Shown here piece by piece: positions 45,135-56,354 of a stretch of DNA of 64,000 nucleotides; the stretch's first letter is position 1; the number at the start of each line of letters is the position of its first letter. The stretch lies in NCBI RefSeq assembly GCF_000257645.1, contig NZ_AJHJ01000009.1:107304-171303 (forward strand). The letters run 5' to 3'. Under the pieces are notes generated by a model, which did not search any database, was not told where the DNA came from, and saw only the letters and a program-made list of their open reading frames with translations. A program made the position numbers and the translations under genes. Source of the DNA: Serratia sp. M24T3. Lineage in GTDB: Bacteria; Pseudomonadota; Gammaproteobacteria; Enterobacterales; Enterobacteriaceae.

Positions 45135-45863
45135 ATGAGTATTCAACTAAACAGTATTAACTGCTTCTACGGAGTCCACCAGGCACTCTTTGACATTCAG
45201 CTCGACTGCCCTGCGGGTGAAACGCTGGTGCTGCTCGGGCCAAGCGGCGCGGGTAAAAGCTCGCTTCTGCGTGTGCTTAACCTGCTGGAAATGCCGCGCT
45301 CCGGCACGCTGCAGATCGCCGGTAATCAATTCGACTTCCAAAAGAAGCCGGACGAAAAAGCGATCCGCGAACTGCGTCAAAACGTCGGCATGGTGTTCCA
45401 GCAATACAATCTTTGGCCGCATCGCACCGTGCTCGACAACCTGCTTGAAGCTCCGTGCCGCGTGCTCGGCTTAAGCAAAGATGCCGCCATGGCGCGGGCC
45501 GAGAAGCTGCTGACTCGCTTGCGACTCAAAGACTTCGCTAACCGCTATCCACTGCATTTATCCGGCGGTCAGCAGCAGCGCGTTGCCATCGCCCGTGCGT
45601 TGATGATGGAGCCACAGGTGCTGCTGTTTGATGAACCCACAGCCGCGCTTGATCCGGAAATTACCGCACAAATTGTCAGCATTATCCGTGAGCTGGCCGA
45701 TACCGGGATTACGCAGGTTATCGTGACCCATGAAGTCGAAGTTGCGCGTAAAACCGCTACTCGCGTGGTGTACATGGAAAATGGCCGTATCGTCGAGCAA
45801 GGTGATGCCAACTGCTTCGCGCAGCCGCAAACCCAAGAGTTTGCCAGCTATTTATCACATTGA
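45135..45863 (+). CDS. artP: Arginine ABC transporter ATP-binding protein ArtP
   Basis: ATPase of the ArtPQM-ArtI arginine importer. The product is 242 residues, as in E. coli, from the ATG at 45135 ([13 protein letters not shown]); an earlier start at 45084 lies in the putative operator. Walker [11 protein letters not shown]-loop [10 protein letters not shown], signature LSGGQQQR and Walker [14 protein letters not shown] are intact. The ribosome site is weak. It is the first gene of artPIQM. Confidence 0.96.
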   Translation: MSIQLNSINCFYGVHQALFDIQLDCPAGETLVLLGPSGAGKSSLLRVLNLLEMPRSGTLQIAGNQFDFQKKPDEKAIRELRQNVGMVFQQYNLWPHRTVLDNLLEAPCRVLGLSKDAAMARAEKLLTRLRLKDFANRYPLHLSGGQQQRVAIARALMMEPQVLLFDEPTAALDPEITAQIVSIIRELADTGITQVIVTHEVEVARKTATRVVYMENGRIVEQGDANCFAQPQTQEFASYLSH

Positions 45864-45900
45864 TTAGCCCCCTTAAGATTATATGATGGAGTCGTTTGCA

Positions 45901-46632
45901 ATGAAAAAGCTTATTATTGCGGCTGTTTTAGCCAGTATCAGCTTATCCGCCAGCGCGGCAGAAACCATTCGTTTCGCCACTGAAGCCGGTTATGCGCCGT
46001 TTGAATTTGTTGATTCAAACAACAAGATCCAGGGCTTCGACATCGACCTGGCAAATGCTATGTGTAAACAAATGCAGGCCACCTGCACCTTTACCAATCA
46101 GTCTTTTGACAGCCTGATCCCAAGCCTTAAATTCCGCCGCACCGACGCGGTTATTTCAGGCATGGACATCACCGCCGAGCGTCTGAAGCAGGTTTCTTTC
46201 ACTAACGCTTACTATGACAACTCCGCTATTTTCTTTGCTCAGAAAGGTAAGTTTACCGATTTGGCTTCTCTGAAAGGCAAACGCGTCGGTATCCAGAACG
46301 GCACTACCCATCAGAAATACCTGCTGGACAAGCATCCTGAAATCACTGCTGTGCCTTACGACAGCTATCAAAATGCAGTGCTGGACCTGAAAAATGGTCG
46401 TCTTGATGCCGTATTCGGCGATACTGCCGTAGTACAGGAATTCCTGAAGCAAAACCCAGGCCTCGGTACAGTCGGCGACAAAATTACCGACCAGAGCTAC
46501 TTTGGCAGCGGTTTAGGCATCGCGGTGCGTCAGAACAATACCGAATTGTTGGGAAAAATGAACGATGCGCTGGCGAAAGTCAGACAAGACGGCACTTACA
46601 AAGCGCTGTATACCAAATGGTTTACGCAATAA
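45901..46632 (+). CDS. artI: Arginine-binding periplasmic protein ArtI
   Basis: Solute-binding protein (SBP_bac_3 family) of the arginine importer. The product is 243 residues from the ATG at 45901 with GGAG upstream. Residues 1-19 are a signal peptide ending in ASA before AETIRF. Binding-pocket segments are YAPFEFVD, SGMDIT and NGTTHQKYLLD. Position after artP marks it as artI, though parts read like ArtJ; no separate artJ follows artM. Confidence 0.95.
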   Translation: MKKLIIAAVLASISLSASAAETIRFATEAGYAPFEFVDSNNKIQGFDIDLANAMCKQMQATCTFTNQSFDSLIPSLKFRRTDAVISGMDITAERLKQVSFTNAYYDNSAIFFAQKGKFTDLASLKGKRVGIQNGTTHQKYLLDKHPEITAVPYDSYQNAVLDLKNGRLDAVFGDTAVVQEFLKQNPGLGTVGDKITDQSYFGSGLGIAVRQNNTELLGKMNDALAKVRQDGTYKALYTKWFTQ

Positions 46633-46643
46633 TCTGAATAGCG

Positions 46644-47360
46644 ATGATTGAATTTCAACCTCTGCTAAGCGCCGCCGGTATGACCGTCGGCCTTGCCATT
46701 TGTGCACTGATCCTGGGCCTGTTTCTGGCAATGCTGTTTGCCGTGTGGGAGTCATCCCCGTGGAAACCGCTAAGCTGGCTGGGCACTGCCTGGGTGACAA
46801 TTTTACGCGGCCTACCAGAAATTCTGGTGGTGCTGTTCATCTATTTCGGCTCCTCACAGCTGCTGCTAACACTGTCCGACGGCTTTGACATCAATCTGTA
46901 TCTGTTCCAGATCCCCGTTAAACTGCCAGTCGATAATTTCGAAGTCAGCCCGTTTGTCTGTGGTGTGATTGCACTGTCTCTGCTTTATTCTGCCTACGCC
47001 TCGCAAACGTTGCGCGGTGCGTTAAAAGCGGTTCCTCATGGTCAATGGGAATCCGGTCAGGCGCTGGGAATGACTAAAGTAGCCATTTTCTTCCGGCTGA
47101 TTATGCCGCAGATGTGGCGTCACGCACTGCCTGGCCTCGGCAATCAATGGCTGGTGCTACTCAAAGACACCGCACTCGTTTCACTGATTAGCGTCAATGA
47201 CCTGATGCTGCAAACCAAGAGTATTGCCACCCGCACTCAGGAGCCGTTTACCTGGTACATGACCGCGGCGGCTATCTATCTGGTAGTGACCTTGTTTAGT
47301 CAGTTCGTCATAAAACGCATCGAACTCCGTACCACCCGATTTGATCGGAGCGCTTCCTGA
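46644..47360 (+). CDS. artQ: Arginine ABC transporter permease ArtQ
   Basis: One of two membrane subunits of the arginine importer. The product is 238 residues, as in E. coli, with about five membrane helices. The [16 protein letters not shown] segment and the EAA-type coupling loop ([24 protein letters not shown]) are clear. It starts 11 bases after artI and its stop overlaps the artM start by one base (TGATG). Confidence 0.96.
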   Translation: MIEFQPLLSAAGMTVGLAICALILGLFLAMLFAVWESSPWKPLSWLGTAWVTILRGLPEILVVLFIYFGSSQLLLTLSDGFDINLYLFQIPVKLPVDNFEVSPFVCGVIALSLLYSAYASQTLRGALKAVPHGQWESGQALGMTKVAIFFRLIMPQMWRHALPGLGNQWLVLLKDTALVSLISVNDLMLQTKSIATRTQEPFTWYMTAAAIYLVVTLFSQFVIKRIELRTTRFDRSAS

Positions 47361-48028
47361 TGTGGCAATATATGCCTGAAGTTTTGCAAGGCCTGCAAAC
47401 TAGCCTGACGCTGACCGTAGCCGCGCTGATTGTCGCGCTGCTGCTTTCGCTGCTGTTTACTATTGTACTGACGCTAAAAGTGCCGGTGTTAAGCCCGATA
47501 GTACGCGCTTACATTACGTTGTTTACCGGCACGCCGCTGCTGGTGCAAATCTTCCTGATTTATTATGGTCCGGGGCAGTTCCCGTCAATCCGCACTATCC
47601 CGTGGTTGTGGGAAATGCTGTCACAACCCTGGCTGTGTGCGATGTTTGCATTGGCGCTTAATAGCGCAGCCTATACCACCCAGCTGTTTACCGGTGCAGT
47701 AAGAGCGATTCCGGGCGGTCAGTGGGAATCTTGCCAGGCTTTGGGGATGTCGCGAAAAGCGTCGCTGCGCATTTTGTTGCCTTTTGCTTTTAAACGCGCG
47801 CTGTCTTCCTACTCCAATGAAGTGGTGCTGGTGTTCAAAAGTACCTCGCTGGCTTACACCATTACTCTGATGGATATCATGGGCCACAGCCAGCTGATGT
47901 ATGGCCGCACTTATGATGTGATGGTGTTCGGTGCTGCGGGGGTAGTTTATCTTTGCGTCAACGGTTTGCTCACGCTGATGATGCGTCTGATTGAGCGTCG
48001 CGCGCTGGCGTTTGAAAGACGTAACTAA
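47360..48028 (+). CDS. artM: Arginine ABC transporter permease ArtM
   Basis: Second membrane subunit of the arginine importer. The product is 222 residues, as in E. coli, with five predicted helices, TGTPLLVQIFLIYYGPGQFP and the EAA loop GGQWESCQALGMSRKASLRI. The one-base overlap with artQ suggests coupled translation. In E. coli artJ follows; here a hairpin follows, then cdd. Confidence 0.96.
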   Translation: MWQYMPEVLQGLQTSLTLTVAALIVALLLSLLFTIVLTLKVPVLSPIVRAYITLFTGTPLLVQIFLIYYGPGQFPSIRTIPWLWEMLSQPWLCAMFALALNSAAYTTQLFTGAVRAIPGGQWESCQALGMSRKASLRILLPFAFKRALSSYSNEVVLVFKSTSLAYTITLMDIMGHSQLMYGRTYDVMVFGAAGVVYLCVNGLLTLMMRLIERRALAFERRN

Positions 48029-48041
48029 TCGCTGTCATTTT

Positions 48042-48076
48042 AAGGCGCGGAAAAATATCTCTCGATTTCGCGCCTT
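48042..48076 (+). terminator. Hairpin at the end of artPIQM
   Basis: An 11-bp stem beginning AAGGCGCG with one G-U pair and a 12-base loop, 13 bases after the artM stop. It has no T tract. Confidence 0.5.
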
Positions 48077-48233
48077 GTCTCCTTCAACTTCGTTACTTCA
48101 GCACTCTCGATGAACAGCCTGATGTTTGTTCGGATATGAACAATCTGACGAACTCGCAAAACAGGTTGAAAGATCCATAAACCTGCGAGATATCTCGCAT
48201 CGCTGATACTCATTACATTTATTGCACAAATAA

Positions 48234-48276
48234 AGTGATGCTAGTCACACATAATTCGTATAAAGCCTCGTAAAAT
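48234..48276 (+). promoter_or_regulatory. Class II CRP-dependent promoter of cdd
   Basis: AGTGA-N6-TCACA (48234-48249) matches the CRP consensus at 9 of 10 arm positions. TAAAAT at 48271-48276 is placed so that the CRP centre lies 41.5 bases before about 48283. TTGCA upstream (48222-48226) could be part of a CytR half-site. E. coli cdd is CRP- and CytR-controlled. Confidence 0.7.
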
Positions 48277-48307
48277 AACTTCCCGTAATGCTATCAAGGA
48301 TGTCTCA

Positions 48308-49192
48308 ATGCACACTCGTTTTGTCGCTGCTTATGCCGGCCTGCCCGCCAATCTGCAATCAGCCCTTGAGCCGATACTCAGTGATGACGACTTCCCCGCG
48401 ATGTTGCGCTCCGAGCAGGTGAGCCTGATTAAATCGCAAACTGGTCTTGATGACGCCGCATTGGCTTTTGCGCTGCTGCCTCTGGCCGCTGCCTGCTCAG
48501 TGGCCCCTATTTCCAAATTTTACGTGGGTGCCGTGGCGCGCGGCGTCAGCGGTAACCTGTATTTTGGAGCCAATATGGAGTTTCGCGGCGCCTCGATGCA
48601 GCAAACCGTTCATGCCGAGCAGTCTGCCGTGACTCATGCCTGGATGCGCGGAGAAAAACGGCTGGAGTCGATCACCGTTAATTACACCCCTTGCGGCCAC
48701 TGTCGCCAGTTTATGAATGAACTGAACAGCGGGACTGAACTGGAGATCCATCTGCCCGATCGCGCCGTTGCCAGCCTCGGCGAGTATTTACCCTATTCCT
48801 TCGGCCCGCGTGATTTAGCCATTGAGACACTGCTGATGGACGACGTGGACCACGGCTATCAGCTTGCCAACGCCGCTCCGCTGGTTCAACAGGCGCTAAC
48901 GGCCTGTAATCAGAGCCATGCTCCCTACAGCCAGTCGCATAGCGGTATCGCGCTGGAAAGCTTTAGTGGTCAGGTATTTACCGGCCGCTATGCTGAAAAT
49001 GCCGCCTTTAACCCAAGTTTGCCACCCTTACAGGCTGCGTTGATCGTGCTTAATCTAAGCGGAGAGGACTGCACCCGAATTAAACAGGCCGTGCTAGTCG
49101 AAAGCCACGATCCGCTGGTCAGCCAACACGATGCCACCCGCGCCACGCTCGCGGCATTGGGCTGCTTGCAGTTACAGCACGTCGAAATCTAA
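48308..49192 (+). CDS. cdd: Cytidine deaminase
   Basis: Zinc enzyme that deaminates cytidine and deoxycytidine to uridine forms in pyrimidine salvage. The product is 294 residues, the E. coli length (the two-domain form). Zinc ligands are His102, Cys129 and Cys132, with Glu104 catalytic in HAE; the second, degenerate domain is in residues 190-294. It lies under a CRP-type promoter. Confidence 0.97.
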   Translation: MHTRFVAAYAGLPANLQSALEPILSDDDFPAMLRSEQVSLIKSQTGLDDAALAFALLPLAAACSVAPISKFYVGAVARGVSGNLYFGANMEFRGASMQQTVHAEQSAVTHAWMRGEKRLESITVNYTPCGHCRQFMNELNSGTELEIHLPDRAVASLGEYLPYSFGPRDLAIETLLMDDVDHGYQLANAAPLVQQALTACNQSHAPYSQSHSGIALESFSGQVFTGRYAENAAFNPSLPPLQAALIVLNLSGEDCTRIKQAVLVESHDPLVSQHDATRATLAALGCLQLQHVEI

Positions 49193-49227
49193 CCTTCCAT
49201 TACCGCACTCGTATTTCCTTCATAATA

Positions 49228-49258
49228 AGGGGCCATAATTTCTTGGCTCCCATTTCTT
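49228..49258 (+). terminator. Possible terminator after cdd
   Basis: Imperfect stem GGGGCCA/TGGCTCC with an 8-base loop followed by a T-rich but broken tract. Confidence 0.4.
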
Positions 49259-49426
49259 CTATTGATTAACGGTTTATCAACGCAGCTCCCCATTATTGTG
49301 AAAAAATTGAGTTAGAGCTTTCACCTCTGCTAAAGTCCTTGTCACACATATTTTAAAAACAATGTGACCTTTGCTCCGACCTTTTGCTTCACCTGTCCCC
49401 TACCAAGACCAGAAGAGTAAAAATTA

Positions 49427-51124
49427 ATGGAACTTGAATACGAAAGTAAGCGTCCGCTGTACATTCCTCACGCAGGCCCGATCCTGTTGGAATTCCCGTT
49501 ATTGAACAAAGGCAGCGCGTTTAGCCAAGAGGAGCGTGCCAATTTCAACCTGCACGGCCTGCTGCCTGAAACGGTTGAAACCATTGAAGAACAGGCCGCT
49601 CGTGCCTATCGCCAGTTTCAGGATTTCAAAACCGATATCGATAAACACATTTATTTGCGCAATATTCAGGACACCAACGAAACCCTGTTTTATCGCCTTA
49701 TTGATGAACATTTAAGCGAGATGATGCCCGTGATTTACACCCCGACCGTGGGTGAAGCCTGTGAGCATTTCTCCGAGATTTATCGTCGCGCCCGTGGCTT
49801 GTTCATCGCCTATCCAAATCGCGAACACATCGATGACATGCTGCAAAACGCCACCAAACAGCACGTAAAAGTGATTGTGGTTACCGACGGCGAACGCATT
49901 CTTGGCCTTGGCGATCAGGGCATCGGCGGCATGGGCATTCCTATCGGCAAGCTGTCACTTTATACCGCCTGTGGCGGGATTAGCCCGGCCTACACGCTGC
50001 CAGTAGTGCTGGATGCCGGGACCAACAACCCGCAACTGCTTAACGATCCGCTGTATATGGGATGGCGACACCCGCGCATTACCGGCGAAGAATACTCCGA
50101 CTTTGTTGATCAATTTATTCAGGCAGTGAAAGTTCGCTTCCCCAATGTGCTTTTGCAATTTGAAGATTTTGCACAAAAGAACGCTATGCCGCTGCTCAAG
50201 CGCTATCGCGAAGAGCTATGCTGCTTTAACGATGATATCCAGGGCACTGCTGCGGTCACCGTGGGCAGCCTGTTGGCAGCCAGCCACGCGGCAGGAAGCC
50301 GACTGCGTGACCAGACTGTAACCTTCTTGGGCGCGGGTTCTGCTGGCTGTGGTATCGCCGAACAAATCGTTGCACAGATGAAATCCGAAGGACTCAGCGA
50401 AGAGGAAGCCCGCGCGCGCATCTTCATGGTTGATCGTTTTGGCTTGCTCACCGACAAGCTGACTAACCTGCTGGATTTCCAGAGCCTGCTGGTGCAGAAA
50501 ACGGAAAAACTCGAAGGCTGGGGCGTCGACAGCGACAATATTTCCCTGCTCGAAGTTGTGCGTCATGCTAAACCGACCGTACTGATCGGCGTCTCTGGAC
50601 AGCCAGGTTTGTTTACTGAAGAAATTATTCGTGAAATGTACAAGCACTGCGAACGTCCGATCGTCATGCCATTGACCAATCCGACCTCGCGTGTAGAAGC
50701 GCATCCTGCCGATATTATCACCTGGACCGACGGCGCTGCGCTGGTGGCAACGGGCAGTCCGTTTGCGCCGGTAACTTACAAAGACAAAGTTTATCCAATA
50801 GCTCAGTGCAATAACTCGTATATTTTCCCGGGTATTGGCCTGGCTGTGATTGCTTCTGGAGCCAAACAGGTAACCGACGGCATGCTGATGGCGGCAAGTC
50901 GCGCTCTGGCAGAGTGTTCGCCGCTGGCAACAGATGGCGTGGGTTCCTTGCTGCCCGACGTCAATGATATCCAGGGTGTATCGAAATGCATCGCTATGGA
51001 AGTCGCGAAAATGGCGCAGATTGAGGGCGTAGCACAGGTCACTACTGAAGACGCACTGTCGAAAGCCATCGAGCACAACTTCTGGGCTCCGCAGTATCGT
51101 AGCTATAAACGTACGTCGTTCTAA
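49427..51124 (+). CDS. maeA: NAD-dependent malic enzyme MaeA
   Basis: Decarboxylates malate to pyruvate with NAD, linking the TCA cycle to gluconeogenesis and fermentation. The product is 565 residues, the length of E. coli SfcA/Mae[18 protein letters not shown] holds the catalytic tyrosine, [14 protein letters not shown] and [12 protein letters not shown] the metal ligands, and [15 protein letters not shown] the NAD-binding glycines. In E. coli maeA is far from cdd; here it lies between cdd and sanA. The upstream gap has GTCACA (49341-49346) and TGTGAC (49363-49368) as an inverted pair. Confidence 0.96.
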   Translation: MELEYESKRPLYIPHAGPILLEFPLLNKGSAFSQEERANFNLHGLLPETVETIEEQAARAYRQFQDFKTDIDKHIYLRNIQDTNETLFYRLIDEHLSEMMPVIYTPTVGEACEHFSEIYRRARGLFIAYPNREHIDDMLQNATKQHVKVIVVTDGERILGLGDQGIGGMGIPIGKLSLYTACGGISPAYTLPVVLDAGTNNPQLLNDPLYMGWRHPRITGEEYSDFVDQFIQAVKVRFPNVLLQFEDFAQKNAMPLLKRYREELCCFNDDIQGTAAVTVGSLLAASHAAGSRLRDQTVTFLGAGSAGCGIAEQIVAQMKSEGLSEEEARARIFMVDRFGLLTDKLTNLLDFQSLLVQKTEKLEGWGVDSDNISLLEVVRHAKPTVLIGVSGQPGLFTEEIIREMYKHCERPIVMPLTNPTSRVEAHPADIITWTDGAALVATGSPFAPVTYKDKVYPIAQCNNSYIFPGIGLAVIASGAKQVTDGMLMAASRALAECSPLATDGVGSLLPDVNDIQGVSKCIAMEVAKMAQIEGVAQVTTEDALSKAIEHNFWAPQYRSYKRTSF

Positions 51125-51130
51125 CAGTCA

Positions 51131-51167
51131 AAGCGAAATCCGGCATCAGTCGTGGCGGATTTCGCTT
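51131..51167. terminator. 12-bp hairpin after maeA
   Basis: Perfect stem AAGCGAAATCCG/CGGATTTCGCTT with a 13-base loop, six bases after the maeA stop. No T tract follows on the plus strand, so it may act with Rho or protect the mRNA end. Confidence 0.5.
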
Positions 51168-51265
51168 AAAAACACAGCAAGCACCGTCGTTTAAGCCTCA
51201 GCTTATTGCTTCATCCCCGCAGGTAAAGTAGCCTTGAACCCTCTGCATCATTACTATGACTTTAA

Positions 51266-52150
<885 letters not shown>

Positions 52151-52154
52151 TGGG

Positions 52155-52188
52155 CAAAAAAAAGCAGAGTACAATCCTGTACCCTGCT
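52155..52188 (-). terminator. Rho-independent terminator after mglC
   Basis: Minus-strand stem AGCAGGGTAC/GTACTCTGCT (one mismatch) followed by eight T residues. It serves mglBAC and lies just past convergent sanA. Confidence 0.8.
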
Positions 52189-52267
52189 ATTAAAGGCTTC
52201 TGTATTACCCTCCGCCATTGAAACCGGAACAATGACTTTAGGTAAACTTCTTAGGTTAAGTTTTAAC

Positions 52268-53278
52268 TTACTTCTTCTTGGCGTATTTCAGAGAATCCAG
52301 AGCCACGGCGAAGATGATAATTCCGCCTTTGATAATATACTGCCAGTAAGGATTAACACCGATGTAGGTCAAACCGTAGTTGATTACAGTAAAGATCAGC
52401 ACCCCGGTTACCACGCCTGCTACAGAACCGACACCACCGGCGAATGAAACCCCACCGACAACGCAGGCTGCAATTGCGTCTAATTCATACATAAAACCAA
52501 GATTGTTGGTCGCGCTGCCGATGCGCCCTGCTTCGAGCATCCCGCCAAAGGCATAAAACACCCCGGACAATGCGTAGATCATTATCAGATTTAGCGGAAC
52601 GTTAACGCCGGAAACCTTGGCTGCTTCAGGGTTACCGCCGATGGCAAAAATGTTTTTGCCAAAGCGAGTCTTATTCCACAATACCCATACAAAGGCGATA
52701 GCAATAATCGCGTAGAAGGTAATATAAGACAGCTTTAGGCCACCAAGAGTAATAAACCCTTGAGCAAACTGCGAGAAGTGGGAATCAAATCCGGCAATTG
52801 GCGACGCGCCCACATAATCGTAATACAGCGAGTTAATACCGTAGACGATAATCATGGTGCCTAAAGTCGTAATAAATGGCGTTACGTTGAGATAGGCAAT
52901 AATAATCCCGTTGACCAGACCAATCACCGCACCGATCAGGCAAACGGCAAGGATCACCAGCGGAATTGGCACGACTTCCAGATGCGGAAATACCTTGTTG
53001 ACGTTGTCCATACCTTGCAGCATGGTCGCGGCTACGACTGCCGAAAGCCCTACCTGACGACCTGCGGAGAGATCGGTGCCCTGAGTTACAATCAACCCAG
53101 CCACGCCGAGTGCAATAATTACGCGCACAGACGATTGGGTAAGAATGTTGCCCAGGTTAATCAGGCTCAGGAAAGTCGGATCCTGGAATATAATAATTGC
53201 CAACAACACAAACAGTACAACATAAATCCCGCCCTCTTTAAAATAAGTGAGCATGCTTTTCTTATTTAATGCATTCAT
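52268..53278 (-). CDS. mglC: Galactose/methyl galactoside ABC permease MglC
   Basis: Membrane subunit of the high-affinity galactose importer. The product is 336 residues, as in E. coli, with about ten hydrophobic segments; GTDLSAGRQVGLSAVVAATMLQG and ACVVGGVSFAGGVGSVAGVV are hallmarks of the RbsC/MglC family. It starts 18 bases after mglA. Confidence 0.96.
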   Translation of the reverse strand: MNALNKKSMLTYFKEGGIYVVLFVLLAIIIFQDPTFLSLINLGNILTQSSVRVIIALGVAGLIVTQGTDLSAGRQVGLSAVVAATMLQGMDNVNKVFPHLEVVPIPLVILAVCLIGAVIGLVNGIIIAYLNVTPFITTLGTMIIVYGINSLYYDYVGASPIAGFDSHFSQFAQGFITLGGLKLSYITFYAIIAIAFVWVLWNKTRFGKNIFAIGGNPEAAKVSGVNVPLNLIMIYALSGVFYAFGGMLEAGRIGSATNNLGFMYELDAIAACVVGGVSFAGGVGSVAGVVTGVLIFTVINYGLTYIGVNPYWQYIIKGGIIIFAVALDSLKYAKKK

Positions 53279-53296
53279 AATAAGAACCCTTAGAAA

Positions 53297-54817
53297 TTAG
53301 AGGTGCAAGGATGCAAGGCGTAGAATTTCATTCTGCGAAGTATTTTTTGTTTCAACAATACCCGCAACCTGTCCATTGCTCATAACCAAAATTCGGTCGG
53401 TAATACCTAATAATTCCGGCATTTCAGAAGAGATAATAATAATCCCTTTATCTTTCTTGGCCAGTTCAGTCATTAATTGATAGATTTCGAACTTAGCTCC
53501 AACGTCAATGCCGCGCGTAGGTTCGTCCAACATCAATATTTCTGGCTGAGTTAACAACCAGCGTCCAATAATGACTTTTTGCTGATTACCGCCGGACAGC
53601 GATCCAATACTGGTCTTATGTCCCGGAGTTTTAACGCGCATAGAATCGATAACCCATTGGGTATCACTTTTCATGCGATTATTATCAAGTAGACCTATTT
53701 TATTTTTATAACTACGAATATTCGAAATTAACGAGTTAAAGCCGATATCCAGATAAGCGTATATACCGGTTGAACGACGTTCTTCGGTCACCAGAGCAAA
53801 ACCGTGGTTGATGGCTTCATTGGCACTGTGGTTATTTATTTTTTTGCCGTGCAGCTTAATAGTCCCTTGCACCTTTTCACGGATACCAAACAGTGTTTCA
53901 ACGATGTCGGTGCGCTTGGCGCCCACCAGCCCGGCAATACCCAGGATTTCACCCTTGTGCAGGTCAAAAGAGATGTCGCGAATCGAGGGCTGACGCAAAG
54001 ATGTCAGGCCACGCACCTCCAAAATCACCTCTCCCGGCGTGTTTAAACGATCCGGGAAACGTTGACTCAATGAACGACCGACCATCATCGAGATGATCTT
54101 GTCCATGTCCAGGCCCTCAAGGGACTGTGACACGATCCACTGGCCATCGCGCAGGATGGTAATGTCATCGCACAGCTGGAAAATCTCTTCCATCTTGTGA
54201 GAAATATAGACAATTCCACAGCCGCGATCTTTCAGTTTACGAATAATGGTAAACAGATGATTAACCTCTTTCTCGGTCAGAGAAGAGGTCGGTTCATCCA
54301 TAATTACAATTTTCGCGTTATACGAAAAAGCCTTGGCGATTTCAATCATCTGCATTTGCGACACAGATAACTTTCCGCATTTTTCACGCGGGTCTATATC
54401 AATATCAAGCTCATCAAAAATTGCTTTGGTGTCTTGATACATTTTGTCCTGATCGACAAAAAAACCTTTCGTTGGATAACGGCCGAGCCACATGTTATCC
54501 ATTACCGTACGCTGCAACACCAGGTTCAATTCCTGGTGAACCATCGATACACCCTGCTCTAACGCCTCTTTCGAGCTTTTAAAATTAACTTCCTTGCCCT
54601 GAAAAAGAATGGTCCCTGAGTCTTTACTATAAATACCAAACAGGCATTTTAATAATGTAGATTTACCTGCGCCATTCTCACCCATCAATGCATGAATGGA
54701 ATGTGGGCGCACTTTTAAATTCACATTGTCTAACGCCTTTACGCCCGGAAATGATTTATTAATTCCACTCATTTCCAGCAGCCACTCGCGGGGCTGTTCC
54801 GTATTAAGATCGGCCAT
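53297..54817 (-). CDS. mglA: Galactose/methyl galactoside ABC ATP-binding protein MglA
   Basis: Double-ATPase subunit of the galactose importer. The product is 506 residues, as in E. coli. The first domain has Walker [13 protein letters not shown], signature LSVSQMQM and Walker [11 protein letters not shown]; the second has a degenerate P-loop [12 protein letters not shown] with signature LSGGNQQK and Walker [12 protein letters not shown], as usual for this family. It is separated from mglB by 276 bases with a hairpin and an ERIC remnant. Confidence 0.96.
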   Translation of the reverse strand: MADLNTEQPREWLLEMSGINKSFPGVKALDNVNLKVRPHSIHALMGENGAGKSTLLKCLFGIYSKDSGTILFQGKEVNFKSSKEALEQGVSMVHQELNLVLQRTVMDNMWLGRYPTKGFFVDQDKMYQDTKAIFDELDIDIDPREKCGKLSVSQMQMIEIAKAFSYNAKIVIMDEPTSSLTEKEVNHLFTIIRKLKDRGCGIVYISHKMEEIFQLCDDITILRDGQWIVSQSLEGLDMDKIISMMVGRSLSQRFPDRLNTPGEVILEVRGLTSLRQPSIRDISFDLHKGEILGIAGLVGAKRTDIVETLFGIREKVQGTIKLHGKKINNHSANEAINHGFALVTEERRSTGIYAYLDIGFNSLISNIRSYKNKIGLLDNNRMKSDTQWVIDSMRVKTPGHKTSIGSLSGGNQQKVIIGRWLLTQPEILMLDEPTRGIDVGAKFEIYQLMTELAKKDKGIIIISSEMPELLGITDRILVMSNGQVAGIVETKNTSQNEILRLASLHL

Positions 54818-54859
54818 AGCGCTACCTAATTAAATGAAACCGGGCTAAAGATTAAAATC

Positions 54860-54884
54860 GCCGGTCAGATATTTCCTGACCGGC
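54860..54884 (-). terminator. Intercistronic hairpin between mglB and mglA
   Basis: Perfect 9-bp stem GCCGGTCAG/CTGACCGGC with a 7-base loop, followed on the minus strand by GATTTTAA. It could act as a partial terminator or 3'-end stabiliser, keeping the binding protein in excess over the membrane subunits. Confidence 0.55.
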
Positions 54885-54994
54885 TGACCTAAGCGACATA
54901 ACGCAAAGTATATTTACTTAACCAGCTCGTAAGACTTGCTTAAAACATGCCACTGCTTTTAGCTTCTTAGCCGACTAACCTTCCCACTTCTTTT

Positions 54995-55089
54995 ATATCC
55001 GTACTTCAGGTCAAAATAGTGTTGGCTGCAATACTCGCTTAAAACAAAAACTCTCAATCATTGACGATGTAGCGAGGCGGCAAGTACGA
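54995..55089 (-). repeat. Rearranged ERIC remnant after mglB
   Basis: On the minus strand a complement-like ERIC left end (CTTGCCGCC, 55076-55084, then CAAT) comes first and a forward ERIC right end (GCAGCCAACA then GAAGTACGGATATA) second, with the core missing. It begins within five bases of the mglB stop codon. Confidence 0.5.
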
Positions 55090-55093
55090 CAAA

Positions 55094-56089
55094 TTATTTG
55101 ACGAAATCACTAAGATTATCTTTATCAACTGGCTTATAGGCAACGCGTACCACTTTATCAACGATTTTCCATTGCGTGCCGTCTGCAGCTGGTTTACCTT
55201 CTGCCAGGTTTTTAGCCAGATCAAAAGTCGCTTTTGCCTGATTGTCTGCATCGTTCAACACGGTACCGGCCATCGCACCTGATTTCACCAGCGCCAATGC
55301 TTCTGGCAGGGCATCGATACCGAATACTGGAATGGCGGATTTGTTATGAGCTTTCAATGCTTCTACTGCACCCATTGCCATCGCATCGTTGTTGGCGATT
55401 ACGACTTCAATCTTGTTGGCATTTGGGCCAGAGAACCAGGCGTCGGTTTTATCCTTCGCTTGAGCGGTATCCCACATTGCGGTATCAAGCTGCAGCTGTT
55501 GGGTTTTAATGCCTTGATCGTTCAGCGTTTTAACCACATAAGTGGTGCGAGCCTCGGCATCAGGATGGCCTGGTTCGCCTTTCAACAGCACATACTGAAT
55601 GATACCGTCTTTGTTCAGATCCCATGACGGATTGGCTTTCCAGTGTTTGGCAATCAGTTGCCCCTGGATCACACCAGATTCTTTAGAGTCGGTACCGACG
55701 TAATACACTTTGTCGTAGCTATCCAGGTCTTTGCGTGAAGGTTCTTTGTTAAAGAACACAACCGGAATACCTGCACCGCGGGCTTTCTCGATAATCACAG
55801 GAGCAGCAGCCGGGTCTACCAGGTTAATAGCCAAAGCTTTTACGCCCTTGGCAATCAACACGTCAACCTGATCGTTTTGCTTGGACTGGTCATTCTGCGA
55901 GTCATTCATCAGCAGCTGAATATTTGGCGCCGCTTTCGCGTCTTTCTCGAGATCTTTGCGCAGGCCAGACATGAAATTGTCATCGTATTTATAGATAGTG
56001 ACACCGATACGGGTATCAGCAGCATGAGCGGCAGTGCCAAACATCATGCAGGCAGCCAGAGTAGCCAGGGTGAAAGCCTTCTTATTCAT
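55094..56089 (-). CDS. mglB: Galactose/glucose-binding periplasmic protein MglB
   Basis: Periplasmic binding protein for galactose and glucose, also the ligand of chemoreceptor Trg. The product is 331 residues (E. coli 332) from the ATG at 56089 with GGAGA upstream. Residues 1-23 are a signal peptide ending in AHA before ADTRIG. Sugar and calcium sites are in [20 protein letters not shown] and DLNKDGIIQ. It is the first gene of mglBAC, under a CRP and GalS promoter. Confidence 0.97.
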   Translation of the reverse strand: MNKKAFTLATLAACMMFGTAAHAADTRIGVTIYKYDDNFMSGLRKDLEKDAKAAPNIQLLMNDSQNDQSKQNDQVDVLIAKGVKALAINLVDPAAAPVIIEKARGAGIPVVFFNKEPSRKDLDSYDKVYYVGTDSKESGVIQGQLIAKHWKANPSWDLNKDGIIQYVLLKGEPGHPDAEARTTYVVKTLNDQGIKTQQLQLDTAMWDTAQAKDKTDAWFSGPNANKIEVVIANNDAMAMGAVEALKAHNKSAIPVFGIDALPEALALVKSGAMAGTVLNDADNQAKATFDLAKNLAEGKPAADGTQWKIVDKVVRVAYKPVDKDNLSDFVK

Positions 56090-56281
56090 TTGTATCTCCG
56101 GTTTTATGTAGGGGGGTACAGAATTTGGTGTCTGTCCAATATCTTTTAAATCGACATTTTTGCCAGATACCCGCCTTCCTTGACGAAGATCTTCCTGAAC
56201 TGCCAATCATCACTTTTGTTATTTATTTGTGCTGTGTATCAATCAAAATGAAACAGATAGAATCATCCTGAAAACGCCTGA

Positions 56282-56341
56282 ATCATAATAGGTGCGATGT
56301 TAATAAACTGTGAAAGTTCTCACAGATTGAAAACGGTTACA
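56282..56341 (-). promoter_or_regulatory. mglBAC promoter: GalS/GalR operator, CRP site and -10
   Basis: On the minus strand TGTAACCGTTTTCA (56328-56341) fits the gal operator pattern TGTAANCGNTTNCA at every fixed base. TGTGAAAGTTCTCACA (56309-56324) is a perfect CRP palindrome. TATGAT (56282-56287) is a -10 placed 41.5 bases from the CRP centre relative to a start near 56275. Confidence 0.85.
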
Positions 56342-56354
56342 TCAGATTAAATTC

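Noticed and set aside
50216..51076. 286-codon minus-strand open frame
   Set aside because: Antisense to maeA; composition and lack of any recognisable domain mark it as a shadow.
53804..54046. Plus-strand open frames over mglA
   Set aside because: Several short overlapping frames antisense to mglA, all without start signals; shadows.
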